A stretch of DNA of 35,160 bases from Bacteroidales bacterium (GCA_016303175.1 JAEDMF010000002.1:1-35160); one strand, 5' to 3'; shown: positions 1 through 8,781, counted from the first letter of the stretch. Program-made: numbers and translations. Notes: generated from the letters alone by a model not told the origin.

Positions 1-1
1 C

Positions 2-421
2 CGTTATGTTCTTTCCGAGGCTATGGCAAGAGAGTTTGAGGGCTGCGCTTTGAGTTACGTGCAGGAACAGTCTTTTGCGGGCTTCCCGACCTGGTCCTTC
101 AATATCACTTACGGAGTGAAGCGGTGTGCCTTGGATGGCTTCGCCCTTACGGAGCAGTATCTCGACGAGGCTGAAATCAGGCGCAGGCTGAACAATATTC
201 TCAAGACTCTCGCCACAACGGAGATTCCTCAAAGTCAGCTTCAGGTATGCCGGCAGATGGCCTGCAATGCCTATGCTTCATATTCAAAGACTCCGGAATA
301 TTATCTGCGGGTAATATGCCAGCGCTATTTGGACAACAGGAACATCTATGCCCGCTATACCAGCGCTGTGGCCCGTGTCAGCAGCAGTGCGGTGCGGGAA
401 TTCTTCAATTCTACCCAATAA
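2..421 (+). CDS. C-terminal fragment of a probable M16-family (insulinase-like) peptidase, 5' truncated by window edge
   Basis: The frame is open from base 2, running through the first in-frame ATG at 23, and ends in TAA at 419-421, so this is the last ~139 codons of a longer gene. The texture (RYVLSEAMAREFEG, then a helical stretch with QRYLDNRNIYARYTSAVARVSSSAVREFF at the end) resembles the C-terminal helical half of M16 zinc peptidases, where a Y..RY..A...V....V..F pattern closes the last domain. The HxxEH zinc motif would lie upstream and cannot be checked, and M16 C-terminal domains are often inactive partners. The family call is an inference from residue pattern only; coding status is firmer because of the open frame and the conserved-looking helical composition. 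It converges with the lipoprotein gene on the other strand. Confidence 0.5.
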   Translation, partial: RYVLSEAMAREFEGCALSYVQEQSFAGFPTWSFNITYGVKRCALDGFALTEQYLDEAEIRRRLNNILKTLATTEIPQSQLQVCRQMACNAYASYSKTPEYYLRVICQRYLDNRNIYARYTSAVARVSSSAVREFFNSTQ

Positions 422-510
422 CGCAAGTGGCGAAGTCATTATGCTTTGGGCTTGTTCCCGGATTCTAGCGAAGGGTGTAAGCGGAGGTGTTACTGTTGTG
501 GAATTTGAAA

Positions 511-560
511 AGGGCGGGGGATGAGGATGTAAAGAAGGATATTGGGGAATGTCCCGCCCT
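511..560. repeat. GC-rich 8 bp inverted repeat in convergent gap
   Basis: AGGGCGGG at 511-518 is matched exactly by its reverse complement CCCGCCCT at 553-560, separated by 34 bases. It lies between the stop of the upstream plus-strand gene (421) and the stop of the minus-strand lipoprotein gene (694). It could be a loose bidirectional transcription end, but the loop is long and no T-run follows, so the terminator reading is weak. Confidence 0.35.
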
Positions 561-573
561 ATGCGTTCTGTTT

Positions 574-672
574 CGGAACCTGAGAAACCCGCGAAACTTG
601 CAAAACTTGCAAAATCTGCGAAATCTGCGAAACTTGCGAAACTTGCGAAGCCTGCGAAACCTGCGAAACCTG
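574..672. repeat. Imperfect tandem repeat, 11 copies of a 9 bp unit (consensus CGAAACTTG)
   Basis: Eleven consecutive 9-base units fill 574-672. Unit 7 onward includes two exact CGAAACTTG copies (628-645) and two exact CGAAACCTG copies (664-672 and the one before); the others differ by one to three bases, mostly C/T and A/G changes. Because the unit is a multiple of three, both strands stay open and produce spurious low-complexity reading frames. The array sits only between the 3' ends of two convergent genes. The unit contains the same CTTGCGAAA core found as single or paired palindromes at 9319-9520, 10295-10310 and 24666-24681. Confidence 0.9.
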
Positions 673-693
673 AATCATCAGTTGCTGGCGAGG

Positions 694-1890
694 CTACATG
701 ATGGAGAAGGTTGCCATCACGTCGCCGAAGTAGCCGTTGACATTCTGGTTGCTCTCTATGTATCTGCGGCTCAGCTGACCCCGCCATACGATGTCGTCTT
801 TTGATTTATAGGGGATATTGATTTCAAAGCCGTAGCTTTTGGAGTTGTATTTGACCATAGCCGTGCAATTCCAATTGTTTACCGTACCCCCGTCGTCTTC
901 CACTATCATCAGCGCGCAGTTTTCCAGTTGGTCAGTCCATTCCGACACGAGTACGGTGTTCAGCGTAAGGGGTATGCCCACTTCCTTTCGCCGGACCACA
1001 ACCACAAAATCAGTGATGTTCGGGTCATACAGTTTCAGTTCCGCTTCCGTCGAAGCCCGGAAATTCTCGACAGAGCCTATTTTTACCCAGAATTCCGAGG
1101 CCCCCTGCCACCAGTAATCGTAATTGCGTTTGGCTGTGAAATCCTTGAGTATCAGTGTTTTGAGCTCACTTGTCGAAGTTCGGGCTTTAGGCTCTATCAC
1201 GATGCTGCCGCCTTCGGCCCATTCCGGGTTGTTTTTCCTATATATGTCAAGGGTGGTGAAGAGCCCGTCTTCGTTGTTGTTGATTATCCATACCGGCCGT
1301 TTCTGCGCAAGTTCTTCACTCACCTCCACTTCGTGCAGCTGTCCGTCGGGGTCCATATACCAGCCGATATTTGTGGCGGCATTGTTGTCGGGTGCGAAAG
1401 TGATGACCGGGAGGCTGTTTCCGTCCCAGTTTTCGCTGTAGGGCCAATAAATCTGGAAATCGCTGGAGCGCAGGTAGTCCAGGTACTCTTCGGCGGTGAT
1501 GCTCCCGCCGCTTTTTGTCTGCTGGCTGAAGTGTTCAATGAAAATATCTCTCAGAGGAGTGGAGTAATCCGAGGCCTTCGTCTGCGCTTTTGCCGCCTCG
1601 TTGAGATATTCTTCCCCGACGCCGCTGCCCGGTTTGTCAAAAATGTTTCTAAGCGTGTATTCTTCGTCGTAACCATTGCCGGCGGAAGCTGATACGGCGT
1701 CGAACACTTCCCTGATGTGGCAATTCTCGAGCCGGGCGTTTCCCAGTATCATTGCGACTTCGCTCTTGTCTACATATACGGTCTCTGCCGCGGGTTTCGG
1801 TGTAATGTCAACCCTCTCACAGGAGCTGCCGACCGGCAGGCAGCAGAGGGCCAGCATGCTCCGGAGACAGATATTAAACTTTGTTTCCAT
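694..1890 (-). CDS. Hypothetical lipoprotein, unrecognised family
   Basis: 398 residues starting at the ATG at 1890; an in-frame TTG at 1914 would add eight residues but would place charged residues before the signal peptide. The N-terminus is a lipoprotein-type signal: positive residues, a hydrophobic stretch, then GSSC with Cys24 as the probable lipidated residue (Bacteroidota tolerate relaxed lipoboxes). The mature part is acidic, aromatic-rich and predicted soluble, with segments such as YWPYSENWDGNS and YDYWWQGASEFW that look like surface-exposed or carbohydrate-facing sequence, but no known domain was recognised. It lies 100 bp downstream of prmC on the same strand; near-matches to the -7 element occur at 1902-1909 and 1912-1919, so it may have its own promoter. 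Its 3' end faces the tandem repeat. Confidence 0.75.
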   Translation of the reverse strand: METKFNICLRSMLALCCLPVGSSCERVDITPKPAAETVYVDKSEVAMILGNARLENCHIREVFDAVSASAGNGYDEEYTLRNIFDKPGSGVGEEYLNEAAKAQTKASDYSTPLRDIFIEHFSQQTKSGGSITAEEYLDYLRSSDFQIYWPYSENWDGNSLPVITFAPDNNAATNIGWYMDPDGQLHEVEVSEELAQKRPVWIINNNEDGLFTTLDIYRKNNPEWAEGGSIVIEPKARTSTSELKTLILKDFTAKRNYDYWWQGASEFWVKIGSVENFRASTEAELKLYDPNITDFVVVVRRKEVGIPLTLNTVLVSEWTDQLENCALMIVEDDGGTVNNWNCTAMVKYNSKSYGFEINIPYKSKDDIVWRGQLSRRYIESNQNVNGYFGDVMATFSIM

Positions 1891-1921
1891 CTTTTTTTCT
1901 GCAAATGAAAACAAAATTTCC

Positions 1922-1932
1922 CCGGTGGGGGC
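1922..1932 (-). terminator. Possible weak terminator after prmC
   Basis: Read on the minus strand, a short GC stem (CCCC, loop ACC, GGGG) is followed by AAATTTTGTTTT. It sits in the 100 bp gap after the prmC stop and before the lipoprotein start. The stem is only four base pairs, so this is a tentative call. Confidence 0.25.
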
Positions 1933-1990
1933 AGGTAAACGTTTAAACTTTATGAAACGGGAAAAACGGCAACCCAGATATCTGAAAGCC

Positions 1991-2956
1991 TTATTTTTTC
2001 TTTGCCCGGACTATTCTGTCCTTGCCCGGCCCGTCCTGTATTATTGAGATGTCAGCAAGACCGGCTTCTTCGAAAACGGCCGCAGACTGCTCCGGAAGAC
2101 GTTCGTTGATTTCCACGAACAACTCTCCTCCCGTGTACAGGAGTTTACCGGCCAGTGAGGCTATTTTTTTATTGAACAGCTGGGGTTGGTCTTCCGGTAC
2201 GAAGAGAGCGGTCTCCGGTTCGTAGAGGAGGACATTGTCTCTCATTTGAGCGACTTCTTCAGGGAGTATGTAAGGGGGGTTGCTGACGATTATGTCATAG
2301 GGCCCTTGTTTTGCAAGTTGTTCTTCGGCAATGCTGGAGAGAATGTCACAGGTCAGGAAGTCCGGCGCTTTGCAGGGAGGCCTGTCATACCCATTTCCTT
2401 CCCGACTCCCTATGCCTCTGAGACGACGCCCGAGTTCGCCGTCGCTATCATTGTGCTGTTCTGCCGCGTGCGCCATCTGTCCTTTGGCCATTTCCAGAGC
2501 CTCCTGACTGATGTCCACGCCGATAACGGCAGCTCCGGGCAGTTCGCAGGCGAGGGTCCAGGCAATGCAGCCGCTGCCGGTACAAAGGTCCAGAATGCGG
2601 AGTTCGTCGTATGCCTTGCCGTAAGAACGGGCGGCCTCTATTGCGGCCCGACACAAGTATTCTGTTTCGGGACGGGGGATGAGGGTGGCGCTGTTGACGT
2701 TGAAGCGGCGGCCGTAGAACTCTGACCATCCGCAGATGTATTGTATGGGCTCGCTCTTGCAAAGCCTTCCGAGCGCAGCATTGGCTTTGTCCAGCAAGGC
2801 GCCTTCCAGTTGCATTTCAGGCTCGAGAATGTGCGCGTGGGGTCGTAAGCCGAGATGGTCGGTGCACAGACGCTCCACCAGAGCGGCGGCTTCCCGTGGG
2901 GGATAAATTCCGGATAAAGCTTGCCTTGAACTTGCTATGAAGTCCTTCAGCAGCAT
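1991..2956 (-). CDS. prmC: Peptide chain release factor N5-glutamine methyltransferase PrmC (HemK)
   Basis: PrmC methylates the glutamine of the GGQ motif in release factors RF1 and RF2 using S-adenosylmethionine. The protein (321 aa) has the N-terminal helical domain that holds the release factor, IPRPETE at 93-99, the SAM-binding motif ILDLCTGSGCIA at 121-132 and the family signature NPPY at 216-219, which binds the target glutamine amide. It is about 40 residues longer than usual; the excess lies at roughly 160-198, a polar insertion between the SAM-binding strands and NPPY. The start codon overlaps the end of ddl by 10 bp, so the two are probably translationally coupled in a PBP1A-ddl-prmC operon. 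Confidence 0.93.
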   Translation of the reverse strand: MLLKDFIASSRQALSGIYPPREAAALVERLCTDHLGLRPHAHILEPEMQLEGALLDKANAALGRLCKSEPIQYICGWSEFYGRRFNVNSATLIPRPETEYLCRAAIEAARSYGKAYDELRILDLCTGSGCIAWTLACELPGAAVIGVDISQEALEMAKGQMAHAAEQHNDSDGELGRRLRGIGSREGNGYDRPPCKAPDFLTCDILSSIAEEQLAKQGPYDIIVSNPPYILPEEVAQMRDNVLLYEPETALFVPEDQPQLFNKKIASLAGKLLYTGGELFVEINERLPEQSAAVFEEAGLADISIIQDGPGKDRIVRAKKK

Positions 2957-3954
2957 TTGGAATCGATAATTTTATTGAGCAGCTCCGTTATGGATATACC
3001 GGCTTCCCGAGCCATCTTGGGCACGAGGGATGCGCTGGTCATACCGGGCACGATATTCAGTTCCAGGAAGTAAAGTCCCTTCTCGGAGAGTATGAAGTCG
3101 CAGCGTACCAGACCCTCGCAGCCCAACTGTCTGTAAATCTTCCGGGAGGCATCCTGCACCATTTCCCAGCTTTTGCAGTCGAGAGGAGCAGGGCAGATTT
3201 CATCGCTCAGGCCGTTGTACTTGGCTTCGTAATCGAACCATTCCGTATGGGGCACTATTTCAATGACGGGCAGCGCGATGCATTCGTCGCCGTCGCTGTA
3301 AACCGCACAGGTGAGCTCGCGTCCGGCTATGGCCTCTTCCGCAATCAGCGCCACCCCTTCCTTGAAGGCCGTTTCCACTGCAGGTACTATGTCCTCTTCC
3401 TTCTTGACCTTGGTTACTCCGAAGCTGCTGCCTCCGTCCGTGGGCTTGATGAACATGGGCAGACCGAGTTCTTTGACCCATTCCGCAGGCTCAGGCTTCT
3501 GGCCACGTCGCAAGAAAATATCTTTCGCGCATTTGACATATGGCACGTTTCTGAGATAGTTCTTGCAGGAGAATTTGTCAAATGTCACTGCTGCGACGAA
3601 GGAACTGCAACTGCTGTGGGGTACCCCTATCATTTCCAGATAGCCCTGCATCAGACCGTTCTCGCCGGGTGTGCCGTGCTGCATTATGTAGGCGAACTCA
3701 AATTTCACCTTGGCGCTGTCCAGCTCTATGCTGAAATCGGTCTTGTCCACTTCCGGACGGCTGTCTTCCGGCAGTACCGTCCGCTGTCCCCCGTCCTTGC
3801 GGAAGGCCACGCAGGTCCATACCCCGAAGCGGGCGAAAATTTCATAAATGTTGTAGCGGTCTCCGTCCAGACAGGACGCGGTGAATTCTCCACTTTTTAC
3901 GGAAACTTTCCATTCGGAGGAGTCGCTGCCGTATATTATCGCGATGTTTTTCAT
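2947..3954 (-). CDS. ddl: D-alanine--D-alanine ligase
   Basis: Cytoplasmic ATP-grasp enzyme that joins two D-alanines for the peptidoglycan stem peptide. At 335 aa it has the family length. Visible landmarks are the N-terminal IAIIYG strand, HGTPGENG with the following MQGYLEMIGVPHSSC (family typically GxxGEDG..QG.LE..G.PY.G), the ATP-grasp central segment with GLPMFIKPTDGGSSFGV, and the C-terminal metal and substrate site RCDF...LELNIVPGMTSASLVP. The usual EINTxPG appears here as ELNIVPG, a conservative change. The gene starts 11 bp after the PBP1A stop and overlaps prmC. Both neighbours upstream and the product act on the cell wall. Confidence 0.94.
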   Translation of the reverse strand: MKNIAIIYGSDSSEWKVSVKSGEFTASCLDGDRYNIYEIFARFGVWTCVAFRKDGGQRTVLPEDSRPEVDKTDFSIELDSAKVKFEFAYIMQHGTPGENGLMQGYLEMIGVPHSSCSSFVAAVTFDKFSCKNYLRNVPYVKCAKDIFLRRGQKPEPAEWVKELGLPMFIKPTDGGSSFGVTKVKKEEDIVPAVETAFKEGVALIAEEAIAGRELTCAVYSDGDECIALPVIEIVPHTEWFDYEAKYNGLSDEICPAPLDCKSWEMVQDASRKIYRQLGCEGLVRCDFILSEKGLYFLELNIVPGMTSASLVPKMAREAGISITELLNKIIDSKCC

Positions 3955-3965
3955 ATTCTATAATC

Positions 3966-6332
3966 TCAAAAATTGTAATCGTCCTCTTCGCTGACGGCTG
4001 AAATGCCGCTCTGCCCGTTGCCGGCCGGTCGGATGTCTTCGCCGCAGTCGAGATTCATGGCAAAGGATGCGGGCGCGGGGAAGGCTGCTTCCGGAACCAT
4101 ATCAAGGCTGCTGTCAGCCATACATTTGCGAAGGAAAATGCCCCAGATGGGCAGGGCCATGTTGGAGCCGCCTCCCTCCCGTAGGCTCTTGAAATGCACC
4201 TGTCTGTCTTCGGCCCCTACCCATACTCCGGCCGTGATTTTGGTGGTATAGCCTATGAACCAGCCGTCGGCCTGGTCGTTGTTGGTACCGGTCTTTCCTG
4301 CCACTGCCCCGGGAATGTTGTAGGTGGCTCTCAAACGTATGGCGGTGCCGTTATTCACGACGCCCTCCATCAGATTCTCCATTAAGTAGGCGGAATGTTC
4401 GCTGATGGCTTCCTTCTTGATGTTGTTGAAGTTGCTGAGCACATTTCCCATATTGTCTTCGATGGAGGTCACGAAAAGAGGGGATGACCATACGCCTTTG
4501 GAAGGGAAGGTGTTGTATGCCGGCACCATTTCCCACAGACTCAGGTCGCAGGAGCCCACGCAGAGGGAGTACACGGGGTCAAGGCGTGAGCTTATGCCCA
4601 TACGCCTCATCATATCCACCATCGCCACCGGGCCGAATTGCTTCATAAGGTAGGCGGAGATGTTGTTGGAGGACTTCATCAGACCCCATTTGAGGGTGAC
4701 GCTCTGCCCTATCCATTCATCCTTGTCCGTGCTTTTCGGGGTCCAGGTGGTATCGGGAAGATTGAAGGTCTGCGGTACATTGATTACCCTGTCGCAGGGA
4801 GACATTCCCTCCTGCATTGCAAGAGTGTACAGGAATGGCTTGATGGTCGAGCCTACCTGACGCTTGCCCTGGCGTATGTTGTCGTATTTGAGGTAGCGGT
4901 AGTTGGGACCACCTACGTATGCTTTCACGTCGCCGCTCACAGGCTCCACAGCCAAAAAAGCTGCGCGTATGAGGCTCTTATAGTAGCGTATGGAGTCGTT
5001 GGGGGTCATTGTGGTGTCCGCATATCCCTGTTTGTTCCAGGCGAAAACCCTCATTTTGGTCTTTTCGTTGAAGGATTGCAGTATTTCCTTGTCGTCGGCG
5101 CCTCCTTTTTTCATCATCCTCCACCTGTCACTCCATTTGCGGGCCTGCGTCATCAGTATATCGGCCGTCTTCTGCTCCGTGTCGGCAGAGAAGGGGCGGT
5201 TAGGCAGATGCCTTGTCTCCCGGTCAAAGGCCTTCTGGAGATATTTGCCCAAATGCTCCGCTACGGCTTCCTCGGCGTACTTCTGCATTTTGTAGTTGAT
5301 GGTAGTGTATATCTTCAGGCCGTCGCGGTCCAGATTGTATTTGCTCCCGTCGGCCTTCAGGTTCTTGTTGAGCCAGCCGTACAGCGCGTCATTTTCCCAG
5401 AGCAGAGAGTCTGCCCTGTAGTCTTCAATATATTTATATGAAGAGCGTTTGGGCTTCTGGGCATTCATCGTGCGGCGCAACATATCCCTGAAATAGGGGG
5501 CCAGACCGGCGTTGTGGTCTTGCACTTGGTAATTCAATTCGATGGGAAGCTGTTTGAGCGAGTCGCGCTCCTGCTTGCTGATGAAGTCGCTTTCCTCCAT
5601 TTTGTTTAGCACGTGGTTGCGCCTTGCAAGGCTTTTTTCGGGGTTGAGGCGGGGGTTGTACCTTGTAGGCTTGTTTATCATTCCTATCAAGGTGGCGGCC
5701 TCTTGTATGTTCAGGTCCTCCGGAGCCTTGGAGAAGAAGGTGTAGCTGGCTGCCTTTATTCCGAAAGCATTGCTGCCGAAGGCTACGGCATTCAGGTACA
5801 TATCTATAATCTCCTCCTTGGTGTAGCATCTTTCCAGTTTGATGGCTGTCACCCATTCCTTGAGCTTGGTCCACACCAACTTCATCTGTCTGACGCCGGG
5901 GATGCTGCCGCTGAGGTCCTCGCGGGGGTAGAGGGTCTTGGCAAGTTGTTGGGTGATGGTGCTGCCTCCACCCTGACTGGACTTGCCCAAAAGCACGGTT
6001 TTGACGGCCACGCGGCCCAGTCCCTGAATATCTATACCGGAGTGGCGCTTGTAGCGTTTGTCCTCCGTGGCTATGGCCGCCTGAACAAGATAGGGGGACA
6101 GTTCTTCGTATGAAACGTAGGACCTGTTTTCTATATGGAAGGTGCAGAGCAGGGAGCCGTCGTCGGCAAGAACCTGGGTAGCCAGTTTGCTTGAAGGGCT
6201 TTCCAATTCATCGAAGGATGGAATGTCGGCAAAGGCCCATACGCAAAGCAGCAATGAGGTCAGCAGCACTATGGGCAGGGCTATGATGAGCCAATACCAT
6301 TTCGTGATTTTTCTTTTTGTATCGTTTGTCAT
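3966..6332 (-). CDS. Bifunctional penicillin-binding protein 1A (class A PBP)
   Basis: 788 aa inner-membrane enzyme that polymerises lipid II and cross-links stem peptides in the periplasm. A short cytoplasmic basic tail is followed by a membrane anchor at about 13-34. The glycosyltransferase (GT51) domain shows EDKRYKRHSG at 90-99 with the catalytic Glu90 (Tyr replaces the more usual Phe) and GGGSTITQQLAK at 121-132. The transpeptidase domain shows SxxK as STIK at 495-498 (Ser495 nucleophile), an SxN-type SSNN at 554-557 and KTGT at 680-683. It heads an apparent operon with ddl and prmC and diverges from topA, with an exact TAnnTTTG match upstream. Nothing essential is missing. Confidence 0.95.
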   Translation of the reverse strand: MTNDTKRKITKWYWLIIALPIVLLTSLLLCVWAFADIPSFDELESPSSKLATQVLADDGSLLCTFHIENRSYVSYEELSPYLVQAAIATEDKRYKRHSGIDIQGLGRVAVKTVLLGKSSQGGGSTITQQLAKTLYPREDLSGSIPGVRQMKLVWTKLKEWVTAIKLERCYTKEEIIDMYLNAVAFGSNAFGIKAASYTFFSKAPEDLNIQEAATLIGMINKPTRYNPRLNPEKSLARRNHVLNKMEESDFISKQERDSLKQLPIELNYQVQDHNAGLAPYFRDMLRRTMNAQKPKRSSYKYIEDYRADSLLWENDALYGWLNKNLKADGSKYNLDRDGLKIYTTINYKMQKYAEEAVAEHLGKYLQKAFDRETRHLPNRPFSADTEQKTADILMTQARKWSDRWRMMKKGGADDKEILQSFNEKTKMRVFAWNKQGYADTTMTPNDSIRYYKSLIRAAFLAVEPVSGDVKAYVGGPNYRYLKYDNIRQGKRQVGSTIKPFLYTLAMQEGMSPCDRVINVPQTFNLPDTTWTPKSTDKDEWIGQSVTLKWGLMKSSNNISAYLMKQFGPVAMVDMMRRMGISSRLDPVYSLCVGSCDLSLWEMVPAYNTFPSKGVWSSPLFVTSIEDNMGNVLSNFNNIKKEAISEHSAYLMENLMEGVVNNGTAIRLRATYNIPGAVAGKTGTNNDQADGWFIGYTTKITAGVWVGAEDRQVHFKSLREGGGSNMALPIWGIFLRKCMADSSLDMVPEAAFPAPASFAMNLDCGEDIRPAGNGQSGISAVSEEDDYNF

Positions 6333-6351
6333 ATCGTTTTCAATCAGGTCG

Positions 6352-6359
6352 CAAAATTA
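6352..6359 (-). promoter_or_regulatory. -7 element (TAATTTTG) for the PBP1A-ddl-prmC operon
   Basis: On the minus strand TAATTTTG is an exact match to the Bacteroidota -7 consensus TAnnTTTG, 19 bases before the PBP1A start codon. No clear -33 TTTG is seen at the expected distance. It shares the 95 bp divergent gap with the topA promoter. Confidence 0.5.
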
Positions 6360-6368
6360 GTCTAAAAA

Positions 6369-6402
6369 TTTGGATAATTGGGCGGAAAGTGATTTACTTT
6401 GC
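6369..6402 (+). promoter_or_regulatory. Candidate topA promoter
   Basis: TTTG at 6369-6372 and TTACTTTG(C) at 6394-6402 fit the Bacteroidota -33/-7 arrangement with a 21 bp spacer; the -7 element matches TAnnTTTG at seven of eight positions. The start codon of topA follows at 6428. Confidence 0.4.
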
Positions 6403-6427
6403 AAAAAGTTGAAATTTGTGAGAGCGT

Positions 6428-8728
6428 ATGAGTGAAAATCTTGTGATTGTGGAATCTCCGGCAAAGGCCGGTAAGATACAGGGATATTTGGGTGATGGCT
6501 ATGTGGTGAAGTCCAGTTACGGACACGTAAGAGACCTTCCTGAGCGAAATATCAGCATAGACATAGAGCACGGGTTCAAACCCCATTATGTCATTCCTGA
6601 CAAGCAGAAAAAAGTCGTGGCCGAACTGAAAAAACTCTCGGACAAGGCCACTACCGTATGGCTTGCATCCGATGAGGATCGCGAGGGGGAGGCCATAGCC
6701 TGGCATCTTTCCGACGTGCTTGGCATAGCCCCGGAGAAAATCCGCCGCATAGTCTTTCATGAAATCACAAAACCGGCCATATTGGCCGCAGTGCAGCATC
6801 CCCGCAACATTGATATGAATCTGGTGGACGCCCAGCAGGCCCGTCGCGTCATGGACCGTCTGGTGGGTTTCGAACTCAGCCCCGTGCTCTGGAAGAAAAT
6901 CCAGCCCAAGCTTTCGGCAGGCAGGGTTCAGAGCGTTGCCCTGCGTCTGATTGTCGATCGCGAGAGGGAAATAGAAGCCTTCAGAAGTGAAGCTTTCTAT
7001 AAGGTGGAAGGCTTGTTCACCATAGGCGAACAGACTGCTCCTCTCAAGGCTGTGCTGGATGAGCGTTTTCACTCTCTGGAGCAGGCGAGAGCTTTTCTGC
7101 AGCAGTGCACAGACGCTTCATATAAGATTTCAGGAGTTGTTTCCAAGGAAGGGATGAGGTATCCCGCGGCCCCCTTCACCACTTCAACTCTCCAGCAGGA
7201 GGCGGCCCGCAAGCTCGGTATGAGCGTGAGCCGAACGATGCAGGTGGCCCAGAAACTCTATGAGGAAGGTCTCATTACCTATATGCGTACCGACTCGGTG
7301 AATCTTTCGTCACTGGCCATCAACACTGCCAAGCAGTTCATCTGTGACAATTTCGGTCCCGATTATTCCCGTCCTTTCCAGTATAGGACTTCCTCCAAGG
7401 GGGCGCAGGAGGCTCACGAGGCCATACGCCCTACCTTTATCCAGAACCCCGACATCAAGGGCACGGCCGAGGAGCGCAAGCTTTACCAACTGATATGGAA
7501 AAGGGCGGTTGCCAGTCAGATGAGTCCTGCAAAGGTGCTTGGCACTACAGTGGATCTGTCTTCGGACAAGGTCCCTAACAAATTCATCATCAACGGAAGT
7601 CAAGTGCTTTTCGACGGTTTCCTCAAACTCTATATGGAAGGAACGGATGATGCAGCCGACGAGGATACTCAAGTGCTGCCCCAGCTTGTCGTGGGCCAGC
7701 CTGCATTCTGCCAAGAAATCAAGGCTAATTGCAAGTTCACCCAGGCACCGCCCCGCTACAACCAGCCCAGCCTTGTCAAGAAGTTGGAAGATTTGGGGAT
7801 AGGTCGCCCTTCCACCTATGCGAGCATTATCAGCACTCTTGTGAAGGAGCGGGGTTATGTGGTTGAGGCCGACAAGGAGGGTCGGGTTGAAACCGTAACG
7901 AATCTCAGCCTGAAGGACGGCAGGATTCGGGAGAGCAGCGTAAAGGAAAAGGTTGGAGCAGAGAAGAAGCGCCTGCTTCCTCAGGATATAGGTATGATGG
8001 TGAACGACTACCTCGTGGAGAATTTCGCGGACGTGATGGACTATGGCTTTACGGCCGATGTGGAGAAGGAGTTCGACGAGATTGCAGATGGGAACAAGCC
8101 TTGGGGTGAGGTCCTGTCATCTTTCTATGACCCCTTCCACCGTCAGGTGCAGACAGCGCTCGCAAATACCGGGTACAGCCGTCTGGAAAGGGAAATAGGC
8201 GTGGATCCTTCGGACGGCAGGATGATAGTCGCACGCTACGGTCAGTTTGGCCCCTATGTGACTAAGGGTGAGGGAGATACCAAAATGTCTGCATCTCTTC
8301 CCAAAGGCAAGCTCATTGAGAGCCTTACCCTTGATGATGCTGTAAAGCTCTTCCGCCTTCCCCGCACCCTGGGCCAGACGGATGGCCAGGATGTGGTCAT
8401 ACTGACAGGACCCTACGGCCCGTATATGAAGGTGGGTGGCAAAAATCTGCGTCTGCCTAAAGGCACGGACCCTTACACCATTACTCTGGAACAGGCTCTC
8501 TCCATAATCGGAGCACAGGCTTCGGCAGGTCCCAAGATTATTGCCCAATGGGGCGGAGTTCAGGTTATTGAGGGCACTTATGGTCCTTATATTAAAGCAG
8601 ATGGCCAGAATTACAAACTTCCGAAGGGCACGGACCCTTACAGTTTGAAAGAGGAGGAAGTGCTGGAACTGATAAAAAATACCGCTCCGACGACAAAAGG
8701 CCGTCGACAATTCAGAAAAAAGTCGTAA
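6428..8728 (+). CDS. topA: DNA topoisomerase I (type IA)
   Basis: Relaxes negative supercoils by transient single-strand cleavage. The 766 aa protein opens with the Toprim domain (Glu9 in VIVESPAKAGKI; DEDREGE at 82-88), carries the helix with KLSAGRVQSVALR at 161-173, and has the active-site tyrosine Tyr285 in GLITYMRTDS. GRPSTYASIISTLVKERGYV marks the end of the cleavage core. The C-terminus (about 590-740) holds three to four GPYxxxxG(K/Q)NxxLPKGTDPY-type repeats instead of the four-cysteine zinc ribbons of E. coli TopA; such zinc-less repeats are common in Bacteroidota. It is transcribed alone, divergent from PBP1A. Confidence 0.97.
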   Translation: MSENLVIVESPAKAGKIQGYLGDGYVVKSSYGHVRDLPERNISIDIEHGFKPHYVIPDKQKKVVAELKKLSDKATTVWLASDEDREGEAIAWHLSDVLGIAPEKIRRIVFHEITKPAILAAVQHPRNIDMNLVDAQQARRVMDRLVGFELSPVLWKKIQPKLSAGRVQSVALRLIVDREREIEAFRSEAFYKVEGLFTIGEQTAPLKAVLDERFHSLEQARAFLQQCTDASYKISGVVSKEGMRYPAAPFTTSTLQQEAARKLGMSVSRTMQVAQKLYEEGLITYMRTDSVNLSSLAINTAKQFICDNFGPDYSRPFQYRTSSKGAQEAHEAIRPTFIQNPDIKGTAEERKLYQLIWKRAVASQMSPAKVLGTTVDLSSDKVPNKFIINGSQVLFDGFLKLYMEGTDDAADEDTQVLPQLVVGQPAFCQEIKANCKFTQAPPRYNQPSLVKKLEDLGIGRPSTYASIISTLVKERGYVVEADKEGRVETVTNLSLKDGRIRESSVKEKVGAEKKRLLPQDIGMMVNDYLVENFADVMDYGFTADVEKEFDEIADGNKPWGEVLSSFYDPFHRQVQTALANTGYSRLEREIGVDPSDGRMIVARYGQFGPYVTKGEGDTKMSASLPKGKLIESLTLDDAVKLFRLPRTLGQTDGQDVVILTGPYGPYMKVGGKNLRLPKGTDPYTITLEQALSIIGAQASAGPKIIAQWGGVQVIEGTYGPYIKADGQNYKLPKGTDPYSLKEEEVLELIKNTAPTTKGRRQFRKKS

Positions 8729-8754
8729 CTTCGCTGCGTCAGGTTATAAATTGT

Positions 8755-8776
8755 AAGTCCGTAAAATGCTGGACTT
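8755..8776 (+). terminator. Small hairpin after topA
   Basis: AAGTCC at 8755-8760 pairs exactly with GGACTT at 8771-8776 around a 10-base loop, 27 bp after the topA stop. No strong T-run follows, so it may be a weak terminator or part of the lrp leader. Confidence 0.25.
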
Positions 8777-8781
8777 TCGAA

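Noticed and set aside
574..672. CRISPR array
   Set aside because: Nine-base units without spacers are not CRISPR repeats, and no cas gene is present.
284..804. Overlapping open frames on both strands across the tandem array (RNL- and GFAS-type peptide repeats)
   Set aside because: The openness follows from the 9 bp unit length; the peptides are low complexity and the array lies between two gene ends.
928..1692. Open frame antisense to the hypothetical lipoprotein
   Set aside because: The opposite strand has a signal peptide, lipidation cysteine and normal composition, while this frame has none of these.
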